A DNA stretch of 64,000 nucleotides from GCA-2731375 sp964590195 (GCA_964590195.1 CAZPWJ010000013.1:1-64000), one strand, 5' to 3'. Shown: positions 34,560 through 45,647, numbered from the stretch's first letter. The notes: generated by a model from the letters alone, not told the origin. Program-made: numbers and translations.

Positions 34560-34583
34560 GGGGCGGCACCGGGCCGCCCCTTT
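34560..34583. terminator. intrinsic terminator after the response regulator gene
   Basis: GGGGCGGC (34560-34567) pairs with GCCGCCCC (34573-34580) over a 5-base loop, followed by TTTGTTG on the plus strand. It lies between the convergent response regulator and aldehyde oxidoreductase genes. Confidence 0.8.
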
Positions 34584-34604
34584 GTTGCAATAGCGTAAAT
34601 GCGC

Positions 34605-36323
34605 CTACTTCGATGCGTCCAGCAGCTTGCGCATATGTTCGTTCACCTGACCGCTGTGGTGGCGGGCGGTCTTGCCCGTGGGCTCCAGGGTTTCGTCATA
34701 GAAGAATGATGGCAACTCGTCATCGGCCTCGGTAAAGCCGGCCTGACGGTTAAATTCCCATTCCATCTGCAAGGCTTCGCGGCCCAGATCCTTCATGAAC
34801 GAGGCATCGAAGTTGGTGCCATGGGCGTCGTTGAGGGCGGAAACGATCAAGCCGTGATTGATGTTGGTTACGGAGCGTCCGAACAGGCAAAGACCCAGTG
34901 AATCGGCCGCCGCGCAATCTTCCTGGATGTCCAGGCTGGCCTCGGTCAGCTCTTCCGTCGTCATATCGGCGCTTTTATGGCCCGGGATATTGCCGGCCGT
35001 GTGATCGGCGCCCTGGGCTGTCATCATCATGGAAATGCCGGTGACCTCGATGGCGCGGGGGTCATAGGCGCTGATGCCCTGATTCTTGATCACCGGGACG
35101 CGGGCGACATCGTAATGTTTGCCGACCCGGCCGGCGCCCTGGGCCAGGATGCGGCCCCGCTCGTTACCGGCGCGGATATCGTCAAGCGCGGCCAGCATGA
35201 AATAGGCATCGCCGAATTCGCCTTCGCCAGCCTCCATCAAAACACCCAGCATGGCGCCGACCTCGATGGTATCGATGCCCAGATCGTTACATTGATGGTT
35301 CGTGCGGGCCACGTCGTCGGGATCTTTCAGTCCGCAGTTGCTGCCCAGCAGGCCAAGGGATTCATATTCCAGCGGCGAGACCATTTCCTCGCCCTTGTCA
35401 TCGACATAGACGTTGGAGCATTTGATCATGCAGCCGGGCATGCAGGCATGGGTTGTCTCGCCGCCCCGTTCGATGGTCAGGTCGCGGATATAGCTGCCGC
35501 CCAGCTTCAAGGTTTCCTCGGAAGCGTCGACCAGGCGTCCGTCGCTGAAATTGCGCGTCGGCAGGCCGCCAAGCTGGTTGGTCAGATCGCTGACCATGGC
35601 CGTGCCGAACATGGAGAAGGCCTCGATTGCCTTGTCCTCGCGCAGCAGTTTGCCGTATTCACGCACCCGGCCCATGACCTTCTTGCGGTCGTGGAAGGTG
35701 GGCATTTTGTTCATATCGACAACGATCGCCTTGACCTTCTTGCTGCCCATCACCGCGCCGACGCCGCCGCGGGCCGCGATCCGTACCGGCCGCCCCTCGG
35801 GATCGGGGAACGAGATGCCGGCCACCAGGCCGCCGTATTCGCCGACCGGGCTGCACAGTCCCATGGAGACCTTGTCGCCGTATTTTTCGAACAGCATCGC
35901 CGCCGTCTCGATATTGCCCATGCCCAGGAACGGCGTTGCGTCGTCAAAGCTGATGTCGCCTTCCTTGTTGACGCGGACGATCACCCAATCGTCGGAGGCG
36001 CCCATCAGGGTTATGCCGGCTATTTCGCACTGGCCCAGGGCAAAGGCGAAGGTGCCGCCCGCGTTGGCTTCCTTGATGCCGCCCGTCAGCGGGCTTTTGC
36101 AGCCGACGGAGATGCGGTTGGCGTTGGAAAAGTTGGTGCCGGCCAGCGGCCCGGCGGAAAAGATCAAAGGATTGCCCGGCGACAGCGGGTCGACCGTGGC
36201 GGCGCCCTTGTCCAGCAGGGTTTTCGCGATGAAATGCCGGCCCACGCGAATGCACGCCGCGCCGGTCAGCTCCTCGGTCTCGGTGGATTGATCATCGAGG
36301 TTTATGTGCAAATATTTCCGCAT
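34605..36323 (-). CDS. aldehyde:ferredoxin oxidoreductase family (tungsten-type) enzyme
   Basis: A 572-residue AOR-family protein, normally a tungsten-bispyranopterin plus [4Fe-4S] enzyme that oxidises aldehydes with ferredoxin. The N-terminal AOR domain includes SNANRISVGCKSPLTGG. The cluster cysteines are probably C294, C298, C302 (THACMPGCMIKCSN) and C479 (SLGLCLFG). The first spacing is CxxxC, where characterised AORs have CxxC, so it belongs to a divergent subgroup. No ferredoxin or MoaD-like partner gene lies beside it. It is minus-strand, alone between a response regulator and an MFS gene. Confidence 0.9.
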   Translation of the reverse strand: MRKYLHINLDDQSTETEELTGAACIRVGRHFIAKTLLDKGAATVDPLSPGNPLIFSAGPLAGTNFSNANRISVGCKSPLTGGIKEANAGGTFAFALGQCEIAGITLMGASDDWVIVRVNKEGDISFDDATPFLGMGNIETAAMLFEKYGDKVSMGLCSPVGEYGGLVAGISFPDPEGRPVRIAARGGVGAVMGSKKVKAIVVDMNKMPTFHDRKKVMGRVREYGKLLREDKAIEAFSMFGTAMVSDLTNQLGGLPTRNFSDGRLVDASEETLKLGGSYIRDLTIERGGETTHACMPGCMIKCSNVYVDDKGEEMVSPLEYESLGLLGSNCGLKDPDDVARTNHQCNDLGIDTIEVGAMLGVLMEAGEGEFGDAYFMLAALDDIRAGNERGRILAQGAGRVGKHYDVARVPVIKNQGISAYDPRAIEVTGISMMMTAQGADHTAGNIPGHKSADMTTEELTEASLDIQEDCAAADSLGLCLFGRSVTNINHGLIVSALNDAHGTNFDASFMKDLGREALQMEWEFNRQAGFTEADDELPSFFYDETLEPTGKTARHHSGQVNEHMRKLLDASK

Positions 36324-36481
36324 GGTGCCATCGCCTTATTCCTGGGGTTAATCTTATTGGCGTTGATATCAATAGAAGGCGGACCGCCAATGGCAGCCCG
36401 TTTCCATGATGATGCAACAATCCATGACCTATTTTAGCACATCCATCCGGCAAGGCTAGGCGTGGTATTGGCCTTCCTTAA

Positions 36482-37705
36482 TTACCCTCTGTTGCGCCGG
36501 GCGGTGAGCAGTAGGTAGACGCCGGCGGCAAGTGGCGCGGCGGCGGTCAGATAGAAGGCGTTGGCGTAGCCGCCGCCGAACTCGACCATCAGGCCAAAAA
36601 CCGGCGGGCCCGACACGATGCCGAAGAACAGAAAGAACTGCCCGCCGCCCACCACTTCGCCGATCTTGCCCGGCGGTGCCAGGCGGGAGAACTCGGATAG
36701 GAGGAGGCCGAGTACGCCGTTGCTGCTGGCGCCCAGCATGGCGGCGATCAGCGCGGTCAGCCAGTATGGCCAGGCGGGCGTGAAGAAACTCATCGCGGCG
36801 ATGGAGGCGGACATGATGATGCCGATCAGGCCAAGCAGGACCCAGGTGCTGAGAAAATGGCTTGCCACGGCGCCCCAGATAATCCGCGCCGGGATGGCGG
36901 CGCCATGGAAAATGGCAAACATGGCGCCGGCGAAGGCCAGCGACAGACCATTCTCTTCCACAAGATAGACGACCATGAACGCCATGATGGCCATCTGCGT
37001 GAAGGTATAAAAATAGCCCGCCGCCACCAGCGTCAATAACGGCTTGGAAGTGATGATCACCCGCAGGGAGTCCGTTACGCCGGCCAATCCGATGCGAAAT
37101 TCGGGGTCGCGGTCATCGTCAAGGCCGTCGCGGATAAACTGCATCCCGAAAAGCGTTAAAAGCGGCACGGCGGCAATCACCGTGACGGCAATGCGCCAGT
37201 CATAAAGCGCCATCAGGGGCGGCAGCAACAGTCCGGCAAGCATGCCGCCCAACGGCGTCCCGGTCTGCTTCAGGGAAAAAACCAGTGGCTGCCAGCGCGG
37301 CGGGGAATGCCGGGCCAGGACCCGTGAACTGGCCGGATTAAGCGGCCCCATGCCGATGCCGATCAGGGCGGCGCCACAAATCGCCAGCCACCAGACGGGC
37401 GCGGCGCCGGCCAACGCCAGGCCAAGGCTGGCCGCCAGCAACGCGGCCTGGCTGGTTCGAATGGCGCCGTAACGGCTTAGAAAACTGCCGGCGGCCAGAC
37501 CCGACAACATACCAACGGTATACAGAACGGCCACATAGACGCCGATACTGGTCGCCTTGACGCCCAGGTCTGCGGCGGCCTGCACCGCCACCACGGCGGC
37601 GGAAAAACTGCACATCTTGGCGAATGCCTGGATCGCCAGCATCGCCGGCAGGGCGATGCGGATTTTCGCTGGCTGGGCCCGAGGGCCCATCTGGGGAGCC
37701 TCCAT
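36482..37705 (-). CDS. MFS transporter
   Basis: Inner-membrane transporter of 407 residues with twelve hydrophobic helices; LAAGSFLSRYGAIRTSQAALLAASLG carries the MFS loop 2-3 pattern. The substrate is unknown. Its ATG follows the stop of the quinone reductase-like gene directly (TAGATG), so the two are co-transcribed with the transporter last. Confidence 0.85.
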   Translation of the reverse strand: MEAPQMGPRAQPAKIRIALPAMLAIQAFAKMCSFSAAVVAVQAAADLGVKATSIGVYVAVLYTVGMLSGLAAGSFLSRYGAIRTSQAALLAASLGLALAGAAPVWWLAICGAALIGIGMGPLNPASSRVLARHSPPRWQPLVFSLKQTGTPLGGMLAGLLLPPLMALYDWRIAVTVIAAVPLLTLFGMQFIRDGLDDDRDPEFRIGLAGVTDSLRVIITSKPLLTLVAAGYFYTFTQMAIMAFMVVYLVEENGLSLAFAGAMFAIFHGAAIPARIIWGAVASHFLSTWVLLGLIGIIMSASIAAMSFFTPAWPYWLTALIAAMLGASSNGVLGLLLSEFSRLAPPGKIGEVVGGGQFFLFFGIVSGPPVFGLMVEFGGGYANAFYLTAAAPLAAGVYLLLTARRNRG

Positions 37706-38635
37706 CTAGATGGTCAATACGGCCTTGCCCGCGAAATCACGGCCAATCAACTGCGCCGCCGTCTCGCCGATCTGCTCCCAATTGCCGGTGACCGGTACAT
37801 GGGTCGTCAGGCGCCCATCGGCCAACAGGGCCAACAGGCGGTCTAGGCCCTTGGCCGCCGTCTCCACTTCCGATTCCCGATAAAGGTGAAATCCCTCGAT
37901 ACGGCCATCGCCGGTGAACATCAGATCGCGCACCGCCAAGCCGGTCTCGGCACCGGCACTGACGCCGTAAAGGATGGCCCGGCCACGCTCGTCCAATTGT
38001 GACAGTAATTTGGATAATATCTGTCCGCCGACACCATCGATGATCGAACGGAACGGACCTTCAAGCCCGGAGCCATCGGCTGAAATGACCACATCGCTGA
38101 CGCCCGTTGACCGCACCATGTCGGCGAAATCCGGCCGGCGTAGCTGCGCCGTGACCTTGGCACCCATCAGCCGGCCCAACTGGCAGGCAAAATAACCGAC
38201 ACCGCCGCTTGCCCCGGTCACCAGCACCCTGCTTCCCAACAGCCGCTCGCAGCGTTCCAGCGCATAGAGCGCGGTAAGGCCGGCAACCGGCAGGGTGGCC
38301 GCGTCTTCATCGGAAACCGCATCGGGAATGACGGCGAAATCAACCGTCGGCAGGGCCACGTACTGGGCCCAGCCCTGCATGCGGCGGGAGAAGCCGACCA
38401 CGCGCGCGCCCTGTTCCGGGCCGCTGCCGTCGCTGGCGGCGGTCTTCACCACACCAGCAAGATCCCAACCGATCTGCGTACCGTCCGCCGCTGTCTCGGC
38501 GCGGCGCAACTCGCCCCGGTTAAGCGAAAATGCCGTAACCTCGATGACCGCCTGGTTGGAATCGGCGACGGGGTCCGCTGCCTCGCCAATTTCCAGGCAG
38601 CCCGGCATGTTCGCATTGGTCACAACTGCTTTCAT
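37706..38635 (-). CDS. zinc-free medium-chain NAD(P)H:quinone reductase-like protein
   Basis: A 309-residue medium-chain dehydrogenase/reductase. The nucleotide-binding segment is RVLVTGASGGVGYFACQLGRLMGA. The catalytic domain lacks the zinc-ligand Cys/His of alcohol dehydrogenases, placing it with quinone oxidoreductase/enoyl reductase types. The ATG at 38635 (MKAVVTNANMPG) is the family start; the longer frame crosses the next gene. It lies between a dienelactone hydrolase gene (31-base gap) and the MFS gene. Confidence 0.88.
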   Translation of the reverse strand: MKAVVTNANMPGCLEIGEAADPVADSNQAVIEVTAFSLNRGELRRAETAADGTQIGWDLAGVVKTAASDGSGPEQGARVVGFSRRMQGWAQYVALPTVDFAVIPDAVSDEDAATLPVAGLTALYALERCERLLGSRVLVTGASGGVGYFACQLGRLMGAKVTAQLRRPDFADMVRSTGVSDVVISADGSGLEGPFRSIIDGVGGQILSKLLSQLDERGRAILYGVSAGAETGLAVRDLMFTGDGRIEGFHLYRESEVETAAKGLDRLLALLADGRLTTHVPVTGNWEQIGETAAQLIGRDFAGKAVLTI

Positions 38636-38666
38636 TCGATCTCTCCTTGCAACTCGCTTCGCCTGA

Positions 38667-39368
38667 CTAGCCCAGCAGCTTGCGAAAATGCGCCAGGGTG
38701 CGTTGCATCGCCGGCGCGGCGGCGGCTTCCTTATAGGGCGGATAGCCGTGCCGGTTAAAGCCATGTTCGGCACCGGGATAAAGATGAATGTCCACATTAT
38801 CCCATGTCCCCATATGGGCCTGAATGGCATCAACGGTGTCTTGCGGCACGTGCGGGTCAATGCCGGCGAAGTGCATCAGGATCGGGCAGTGCAGATTTTC
38901 GGCCTCGTCCAGATGCTCGTGGATCTGAACCCCGTAGTAGCTCACCGCCGCGTCGATTTCATGCCGCGTGGCCGAGAGATAAGTGAACTTGCCGCCCAGG
39001 CAAAATCCCACGACGCCGACCTTGCCGGTGCAGTCTGGCCGCGCCTTCAGGGTGGCAACGGTATCGCCCAGGTCATTGGCGAATTGATCCGTGTCCAAAT
39101 CGGCCCGCAAGGCCTGCGCCTTGGCCCGGCCCTCGTCGGTGTAGGGCAGGTAACAGCCCGGCTCCTGGCGCCAATAGACATCCGGCGCGATGACGGTGAA
39201 GCCTTCGGCGGCGAAGCCGTCTGCGACCGAGCGGATATGATCGTTGGTGTTGAAGACTTCCGGCAACAGCACGATGCCCGGCGCGGGGGCGGGGGTGGCT
39301 TCTGGCAACGCCAGATAGGCCGCGAAGGTGCCGCCCCCCGTCGCATTGATCTCGATGTCTTGGCCCAT
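38667..39368 (-). CDS. dienelactone hydrolase family protein
   Basis: Alpha/beta hydrolase of 233 residues. The nucleophile Cys is in GFCLGG, the acid Asp probably in AGIDPHVP, the His in GAEHGFNRHGY, and a conserved Glu in LLPEVFN. This is closer to canonical carboxymethylenebutenolidase than the paralogue at 8018-8680. It heads the minus-strand group with the quinone reductase-like and MFS genes, and is separated from the radical SAM gene by 31 bases. Confidence 0.9.
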   Translation of the reverse strand: MGQDIEINATGGGTFAAYLALPEATPAPAPGIVLLPEVFNTNDHIRSVADGFAAEGFTVIAPDVYWRQEPGCYLPYTDEGRAKAQALRADLDTDQFANDLGDTVATLKARPDCTGKVGVVGFCLGGKFTYLSATRHEIDAAVSYYGVQIHEHLDEAENLHCPILMHFAGIDPHVPQDTVDAIQAHMGTWDNVDIHLYPGAEHGFNRHGYPPYKEAAAAPAMQRTLAHFRKLLG

Positions 39369-39399
39369 TCGTTGTCTCCCGTACTATCAATGGTTGGCT

Positions 39400-40665
<1,266 letters not shown>

Positions 40666-40767
40666 GATCTAGCGTCCCTTGCGATGCATTGTTGGCAATC
40701 CCTAACTGCCTTACACTCCGGTGCGAAGCAGCGAAATTTTTCTAATCATACATACAAAGGTAACGCC

Positions 40768-41094
40768 ATGTCCGCATTCTATGAACTACGCCAATATCAC
40801 GTCCTTCCGGGCAAGATGGATGCCTGGGTCAAGGTGATGGAGGAAGAGATCATTCCCTTCCAGGTTTCCAAGGGCATGGTGATCTGCGGCAGCTTCCAGG
40901 GCGAAGAAGATGACAGCGTATATGTCTGGCTGCGCCGTTTCGAGAGCGAGGCTCAGCGCGAAGAGCTCTACGCGGCGGTCTACGGGTCGGACTATTGGAA
41001 GAACGAGATGTCGCCCAGGGTGCCGGACTATCTCGACCGCTCCAAAATGGTGATTACGCGTATGATACCAACCAGCAAATCCACTGTCCGCTGA
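40768..41094 (+). CDS. NIPSNAP family protein
   Basis: A 108-residue ferredoxin-like-fold protein. MSAFYELRQYHVLPGKMDAWVKVME and the YVWLRRFESEAQREELYAAVYGS segment match the NIPSNAP family. Such proteins often stand next to catabolic enzymes; the chemistry is unclear. The ATG at 40768 follows an AAAGG. It precedes the MmgE/PrpD gene by 8 bases, so the two form an operon. Confidence 0.85.
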   Translation: MSAFYELRQYHVLPGKMDAWVKVMEEEIIPFQVSKGMVICGSFQGEEDDSVYVWLRRFESEAQREELYAAVYGSDYWKNEMSPRVPDYLDRSKMVITRMIPTSKSTVR

Positions 41095-41102
41095 GGCGTA
41101 AG

Positions 41103-42449
41103 TTGAGCGCCACCGCGACGGCGAAAATCGCGGCCTTCGCGGCGCAAACCGGATGGGAGGATATTCCCGCCCATGTGCGCCACGAGGCCAAGCGTTCGCT
41201 GTTGAACTATTTCGCCACCGCCATCGCCGGCAGCGGCGAGGCAGCGGTGGCTACCAGCCTGGCCGTGCTGGCGCCGTTCGCGGGGCCGGCTGCCTGCCGG
41301 GTCATCGGGCGGGCGGAGCAGGTGGATATGCCGCTCGCCGCCTATCTGAATGCGATCAGCGCCAACGTATTTGACTATGACGACACCCATCAGGAAACGG
41401 TGATCCATCCGACGGCACCGATCGCGCCGGCGCTGTTTGCCCAGGCCGAAACGCGGCGCTGTTCGGGTGCCGAGCTGTTGCGGGCCTTCGTGCTTGGCGG
41501 CGAGATTGAGTGCCGCATCGGCAACGCCGTATCGCCGTCGCACTACGCGCGCGGTTGGCACATTACCTCGACCTGCGGTGTTTTCGGTGCCGCGGCAGGT
41601 ATCGGTGTACTACTTGGGCTAAGCCCGGAACAACATGCCTGGGCCATGGGCAACGCCGCCGCGCAAGCCTCGGGCCTGGTCGAAACCCTGGGCACCATGT
41701 CGAAAAGCGTCTCCGTCGGCAATGCGGCGCGCAACGGCATCCTCTCGGCCCTGCTGGCGCAAGAAAATTTTTCCGGGCCGGCGGATCCGTTGGCGGGGGA
41801 ACGTGGTTTTCTCCCGGTTTACTCCGACCAGCCGGCGGTAGACAGATTGACCGATGGGCTGGGCGAGGAATGGGAGATCGCCAAGAATACCTACAAACCG
41901 TATCCGGCGGCGATTGTTTTGCATCCGGTGATCGAGGCCTGCATCCGGCTGCACCGGGAGGCCGGCCTGCGCGCGGAAGATATCGCCGAGGTTGAACTGA
42001 CCGGACACCCGCTGTTGCGTCAGCGGACGGACCGGGCCGAGGTGGTGACGGGAACATTGTCGCAAGTCAGCGCGCAACACGCCATTGCCATCACATTACG
42101 CCGTGGCAAGGCCGGCCTCGTGGAGTTCAATGATGCGGCGGTCGCCGAAACCCTGGGCGACGGCATCCGGCCGCAAGTGACATTCATTGATGACGCCAAC
42201 CGCGCCCTTGAAACCGTGCGCATGCTTGTGCGTACCCGGCATGGGCAGTCCCACGATATTGAAATTACCGCCGCCAAGGGCGGGCCGCTGAACCCCATGA
42301 CGGATGGGGAATTGGAAGAAAAACTCGCCGAACTTGCCGCCTATCGTGGCTTCAACCGCGACCTCGCCGCCATCGCCCAGGCTGTCTGGTTCCTCGACGA
42401 TGCTGACGATGCCGGAAAGATCATGGCCCTCGCCAATTTGCCTGGATAA
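41103..42449 (+). CDS. MmgE/PrpD family protein
   Basis: A 448-residue member of the 2-methylcitrate dehydratase / cis-aconitate decarboxylase family. Typical parts are VFDYDDTHQETVIHPTAPIAPAL, the helical domain with HITSTCGVFGAAAG, and NTYKPYPAAIVLHPVIEA. Some members act as 2-methylcitrate dehydratase; others are uncharacterised hydratases or racemases. No prpB or prpC is nearby, so a propionate role is doubtful. The start is a TTG at 41103 after GAGG; the frame upstream overlaps NIPSNAP. Confidence 0.87.
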   Translation: MSATATAKIAAFAAQTGWEDIPAHVRHEAKRSLLNYFATAIAGSGEAAVATSLAVLAPFAGPAACRVIGRAEQVDMPLAAYLNAISANVFDYDDTHQETVIHPTAPIAPALFAQAETRRCSGAELLRAFVLGGEIECRIGNAVSPSHYARGWHITSTCGVFGAAAGIGVLLGLSPEQHAWAMGNAAAQASGLVETLGTMSKSVSVGNAARNGILSALLAQENFSGPADPLAGERGFLPVYSDQPAVDRLTDGLGEEWEIAKNTYKPYPAAIVLHPVIEACIRLHREAGLRAEDIAEVELTGHPLLRQRTDRAEVVTGTLSQVSAQHAIAITLRRGKAGLVEFNDAAVAETLGDGIRPQVTFIDDANRALETVRMLVRTRHGQSHDIEITAAKGGPLNPMTDGELEEKLAELAAYRGFNRDLAAIAQAVWFLDDADDAGKIMALANLPG

Positions 42450-42639
42450 TTTGTGCTTCCCGCAGGGCCGGGAGCAGCCTTTATCGGCCCGTAATGCAAA
42501 TTTGACGATGACGAATAGCAAACTATATCCCGTAACTTAAGGAACTTGAGCCGGTTTGCGCAGCCTGTGGAAGCGGCGGCGAACGCGTATTCGTAATTCA
42601 AACTAAAAAGCATTTGGGCGTTCAATAGGGATCAAACAG

Positions 42640-44568
42640 ATGAAGCACATTGCGATCGTTTGCTCTGCATTGGCTCTGCTGGCCTTGCCGGCGGCTGCGC
42701 AGGAAAAAGTCCACATCACCGAGGCGCAGGCGAACAAGCTTTTCGCCGGCAAGGCATTCTCGCCTTATGTGAACCGCACGTTTCCCAGCCGGGTGTTCTG
42801 GGGTGATACCCATTTGCACACCGGTTTGTCGTTGGATGCCGGCCTGTTCGGCAACACACTGACGTTGGACGATGCCTATCGATTTGCGCGCGGAGAGCAG
42901 ATCAAGGCTTCCACGGGCTTGCCGGCGAAACTCAGCCGCCCGCTGGATTGGCTGGTCGTGACCGACCATACGGACTTGATGGGTTTCGCCACGGACCTGA
43001 AAGCAGGGGCACCGCATATCCTGAAGAATAAGAAGGGCAAGGAGTGGTACACCGGCTTCCAGAAAGGCGGCATGGAGGCAGGCAAGGCGGCATTTGATCT
43101 GATCACGAATTTTTCACAAATGACTTTGCCAAAAGACCTTATCAAAGCCTACAGCCCGGGCGCGGAAGTGTTTGATGGCGTCTGGAACGACATTGTCGAT
43201 GCGGCGGAGCGCTATAACGATCCGGGCCGTTTCACGGCCTTTATCGGCTTTGAATGGACCTCCGTGCCGAAGGGTTTCAACCTGCACCGCAACGTCATTC
43301 TGCGCGACAACGCCGACCGTGCCCGGCAGGTCGTCCCGTTAACGACGCAACCGCCGGTAGGCTCCACCGATCCGCTGGAGCTTTATAAGTGGCTGGAAAT
43401 GTATGAAGCCAAGACGGGCGGTAAAGCCTTTGCCCTGGCCCATAACGGCAACCTGTCCAACGGTTGGATGTTCCCGACCGAGACGACCTATCACAAGGGC
43501 AAGGTCGACGCCAACTATGTGAAACAGCGCGCCAGGTGGGAGCAGCAATACGAGATTACCCAGATCAAAGGTGACGGCGAGGCGCATCCGACCCTTTCGC
43601 CCGAAGACGAGTTTGCCGACTATGAAAACTGGGACGTGGGCAATTTGGATATCACCGAGCTTAAGAAGCCCGAAATGCTGAAAGGCGAGTATGCCCGGGA
43701 ATCGTTGAAATTGGGCCTGGCGCTGGAAGCGAAATTTGGCGTCAATCCCTACAAATTTGGTTTTGGCGGGGCGACCGACAGTCACACTGGTCTGGCCACG
43801 GCGGCGGAAGAAAACTTCTTTGGCAAGTCCACCAGCGTGGAACCAAGCGTCGGCCGCATCAACCATCCCTTCATCGCCAACAAAATGGGCAAGATCGAAG
43901 GTTATAAACTGGTCGCCTCGGGCTATACAGGCGTCTGGGCGCGGGATAATACGCGTAGTTCAATTTATGACGCCATGGTCCGCCGCGAGACCTATGGCAC
44001 CACCGGCACCCGCTTGATCGTGCGGTTCTTTGGCGGTTGGGATTTCACCAACGATGACCTGCGTAGCCGGACGCCGGCCTTCCGCGGCTACGAGAAGGGC
44101 GTTCCCATGGGTGGCGATCTGCCTGAAGCCGACGGTAACGGCGCGCCGAAATTCATGGTCTATGCCCTGCGCGATCCCATCGGTGCCAATCTGGACCGCA
44201 TCCAGATCATCAAGGGCTGGCTGGATGCCGACGGCAAGACGCACGAGAAAGTGTACGATGTCGTCTGGTCTGGCGACCGTAAGCCGGACGGCAAGGGAAA
44301 GCTGCCCGCCGTCGGTAATACCGTTGATTTGGAAGCGGCCTCCTGGACCAACACCATCGGCGCATCGGAATTGGCCACTGTTTGGACTGACCCTGATTTC
44401 GATGCCAAGCAGCGGGCCTTCTACTATGCCCGCGTGCTGGAAATTCCCACCCCGCGCTGGGTGCTTTACGACAAGCTTCGCTTTGGCACCAAGATACCAA
44501 AGGAAGCCGAATTGATCGGCCAGGAACGCGGCTACACCTCACCGATCTGGTACTCACCAGCGGGCTAG
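42640..44568 (+). CDS. DUF3604 family exported protein
   Basis: A 642-residue protein with a signal peptide (about 1-20, ending AAAQ). It belongs to the DUF3604 family, which shows PHP-like metal motifs: FWGDTHLHTGLS near residue 55, VTDHTDL near 108, and GGATDSHTGLATAAEENFFG near residue 380. Those suggest a periplasmic metal-dependent hydrolase, possibly a phosphoesterase, but no activity is established. It is convergent with a HupE/UreJ-type membrane protein gene and a PpiC-type isomerase gene, a set I associate as recurring neighbours. Confidence 0.87.
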   Translation: MKHIAIVCSALALLALPAAAQEKVHITEAQANKLFAGKAFSPYVNRTFPSRVFWGDTHLHTGLSLDAGLFGNTLTLDDAYRFARGEQIKASTGLPAKLSRPLDWLVVTDHTDLMGFATDLKAGAPHILKNKKGKEWYTGFQKGGMEAGKAAFDLITNFSQMTLPKDLIKAYSPGAEVFDGVWNDIVDAAERYNDPGRFTAFIGFEWTSVPKGFNLHRNVILRDNADRARQVVPLTTQPPVGSTDPLELYKWLEMYEAKTGGKAFALAHNGNLSNGWMFPTETTYHKGKVDANYVKQRARWEQQYEITQIKGDGEAHPTLSPEDEFADYENWDVGNLDITELKKPEMLKGEYARESLKLGLALEAKFGVNPYKFGFGGATDSHTGLATAAEENFFGKSTSVEPSVGRINHPFIANKMGKIEGYKLVASGYTGVWARDNTRSSIYDAMVRRETYGTTGTRLIVRFFGGWDFTNDDLRSRTPAFRGYEKGVPMGGDLPEADGNGAPKFMVYALRDPIGANLDRIQIIKGWLDADGKTHEKVYDVVWSGDRKPDGKGKLPAVGNTVDLEAASWTNTIGASELATVWTDPDFDAKQRAFYYARVLEIPTPRWVLYDKLRFGTKIPKEAELIGQERGYTSPIWYSPAG

Positions 44569-44584
44569 TTGTTGATTGGGTGTT

Positions 44585-44617
44585 TGTCCCCGCACTTCCA
44601 ATCGAGGCGCGGGGACA
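44585..44617. terminator. hairpin between the DUF3604 and HupE/UreJ genes
   Basis: TGTCCCCGC (44585-44593) pairs perfectly with GCGGGGACA (44609-44617) over a 15-base loop. It fills the 56-base space between the convergent genes and probably ends transcription on both strands, though the flanking T-runs are short. Confidence 0.65.
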
Positions 44618-44624
44618 GGTTTGT

Positions 44625-45647
44625 CTAGAAGCTGGCCAGGCGCTCGATAAACCAATAAGCGGACAAGCCGCCGGTGGCATAGGCGAGGGAGATATAGCCC
44701 GGATTGGCCGGTTTTGTGAACGCGGCCAGAACAAGCGGCATGGCGCGGGACAGCAGAAACCCGGCCGCCAGCACTGCCCCTACGAAGGCAAGCTGCCCCG
44801 CCTCCACGCCAAGGTTGAAGGCCAGTAGCGCCAGCGGCACGTCGCCGGGCGGCAGGCCGATCTCGGCCAGGGCGCCGGCAAAGCCGAAACCATGTAGCAG
44901 ACCAAAGGCGAAGGCGACCAGCCAGGGGTGGCGTTCCGACAAGCGAAGCCCGTGCCGCCGCCCCCGCCCCCGACGTTGCAGCAGTTCCACCGCCAGGAAC
45001 ATGATGGTCAGGGCGATGATCGCCTCCACCGGTGGCCCGGATATCACCAGCCAGCCCAGGGTGGAGGCGGCCAGCGTCAAGCTGTGCGCCACCGTGAACG
45101 CGGTAACCGCGCCAAGCAGGCGCCATTTGTTCGTGATCAGCAACAGCAGCGCGAAGACAAACAGCAGATGGTCGAAGCCTTCGAGGATATGGTTTGTGCC
45201 CAACCCCAAGTAGCCGAGGAATACGGACCATTGGCTTGATTTTGCGGGGACAAGCATGCTGGGGTTATCCGGGGTCAGGCGCTTGGTCCGGCCTTCTCCC
45301 GGTGTTAGTTCGTAGCGCACCAGGACATCGGTGTTGGTGCGCGCCAGGCCCTTGATAATGATTTCATGGCCCGCCAGGCCACTGGGGCAATTCACCACCC
45401 AGGCCGCAAGCCATGCGGCGCCGTCGAAACGGGTGGCGGGCGGCAGCGGTTGCGCGCAGCTGTTGGGCAGTTGCGCCTGAATGGCCATGGCCCTGCCCTT
45501 CACATCGGGCACCCGCCAGACCGCGCGCCAGGCGTCGCCGCCCAACGCCTGCAGCTCCAAATAGCCTGGCTGCAAGGCGTGCGCCTTGGCCTCATGGGCG
45601 CCGGCCATGGCGGTGATGAACCACAGGACCGCCGCGAACAGCTTCAT
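44625..45647 (-). CDS. HupE/UreJ family membrane protein
   Basis: A 340-residue protein with a signal peptide (about 1-23), a periplasmic domain of about 130 residues and a C-terminal membrane half of about six helices. The membrane part shows HILEGFDHLLFVFALLLLI, FTVAHSLTLAAS and FAFGLLHGFGFAG, with histidines that suggest metal binding or transport, as in HupE/UreJ nickel permeases. The metal here is unknown. Its start overlaps the stop of the PpiC gene by ATGA. Confidence 0.85.
   Translation of the reverse strand: MKLFAAVLWFITAMAGAHEAKAHALQPGYLELQALGGDAWRAVWRVPDVKGRAMAIQAQLPNSCAQPLPPATRFDGAAWLAAWVVNCPSGLAGHEIIIKGLARTNTDVLVRYELTPGEGRTKRLTPDNPSMLVPAKSSQWSVFLGYLGLGTNHILEGFDHLLFVFALLLLITNKWRLLGAVTAFTVAHSLTLAASTLGWLVISGPPVEAIIALTIMFLAVELLQRRGRGRRHGLRLSERHPWLVAFAFGLLHGFGFAGALAEIGLPPGDVPLALLAFNLGVEAGQLAFVGAVLAAGFLLSRAMPLVLAAFTKPANPGYISLAYATGGLSAYWFIERLASF

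Noticed and set aside
36363..36372. TTGATATCAA as an FNR/Anr box before the aldehyde oxidoreductase gene
   Set aside because: The half-sites match but the required four-base spacer is missing, so it is only a short palindrome.
34977..36437. A 486-codon plus-strand frame
   Set aside because: Antisense to the aldehyde oxidoreductase gene; no recognisable domain and no ribosome binding site.
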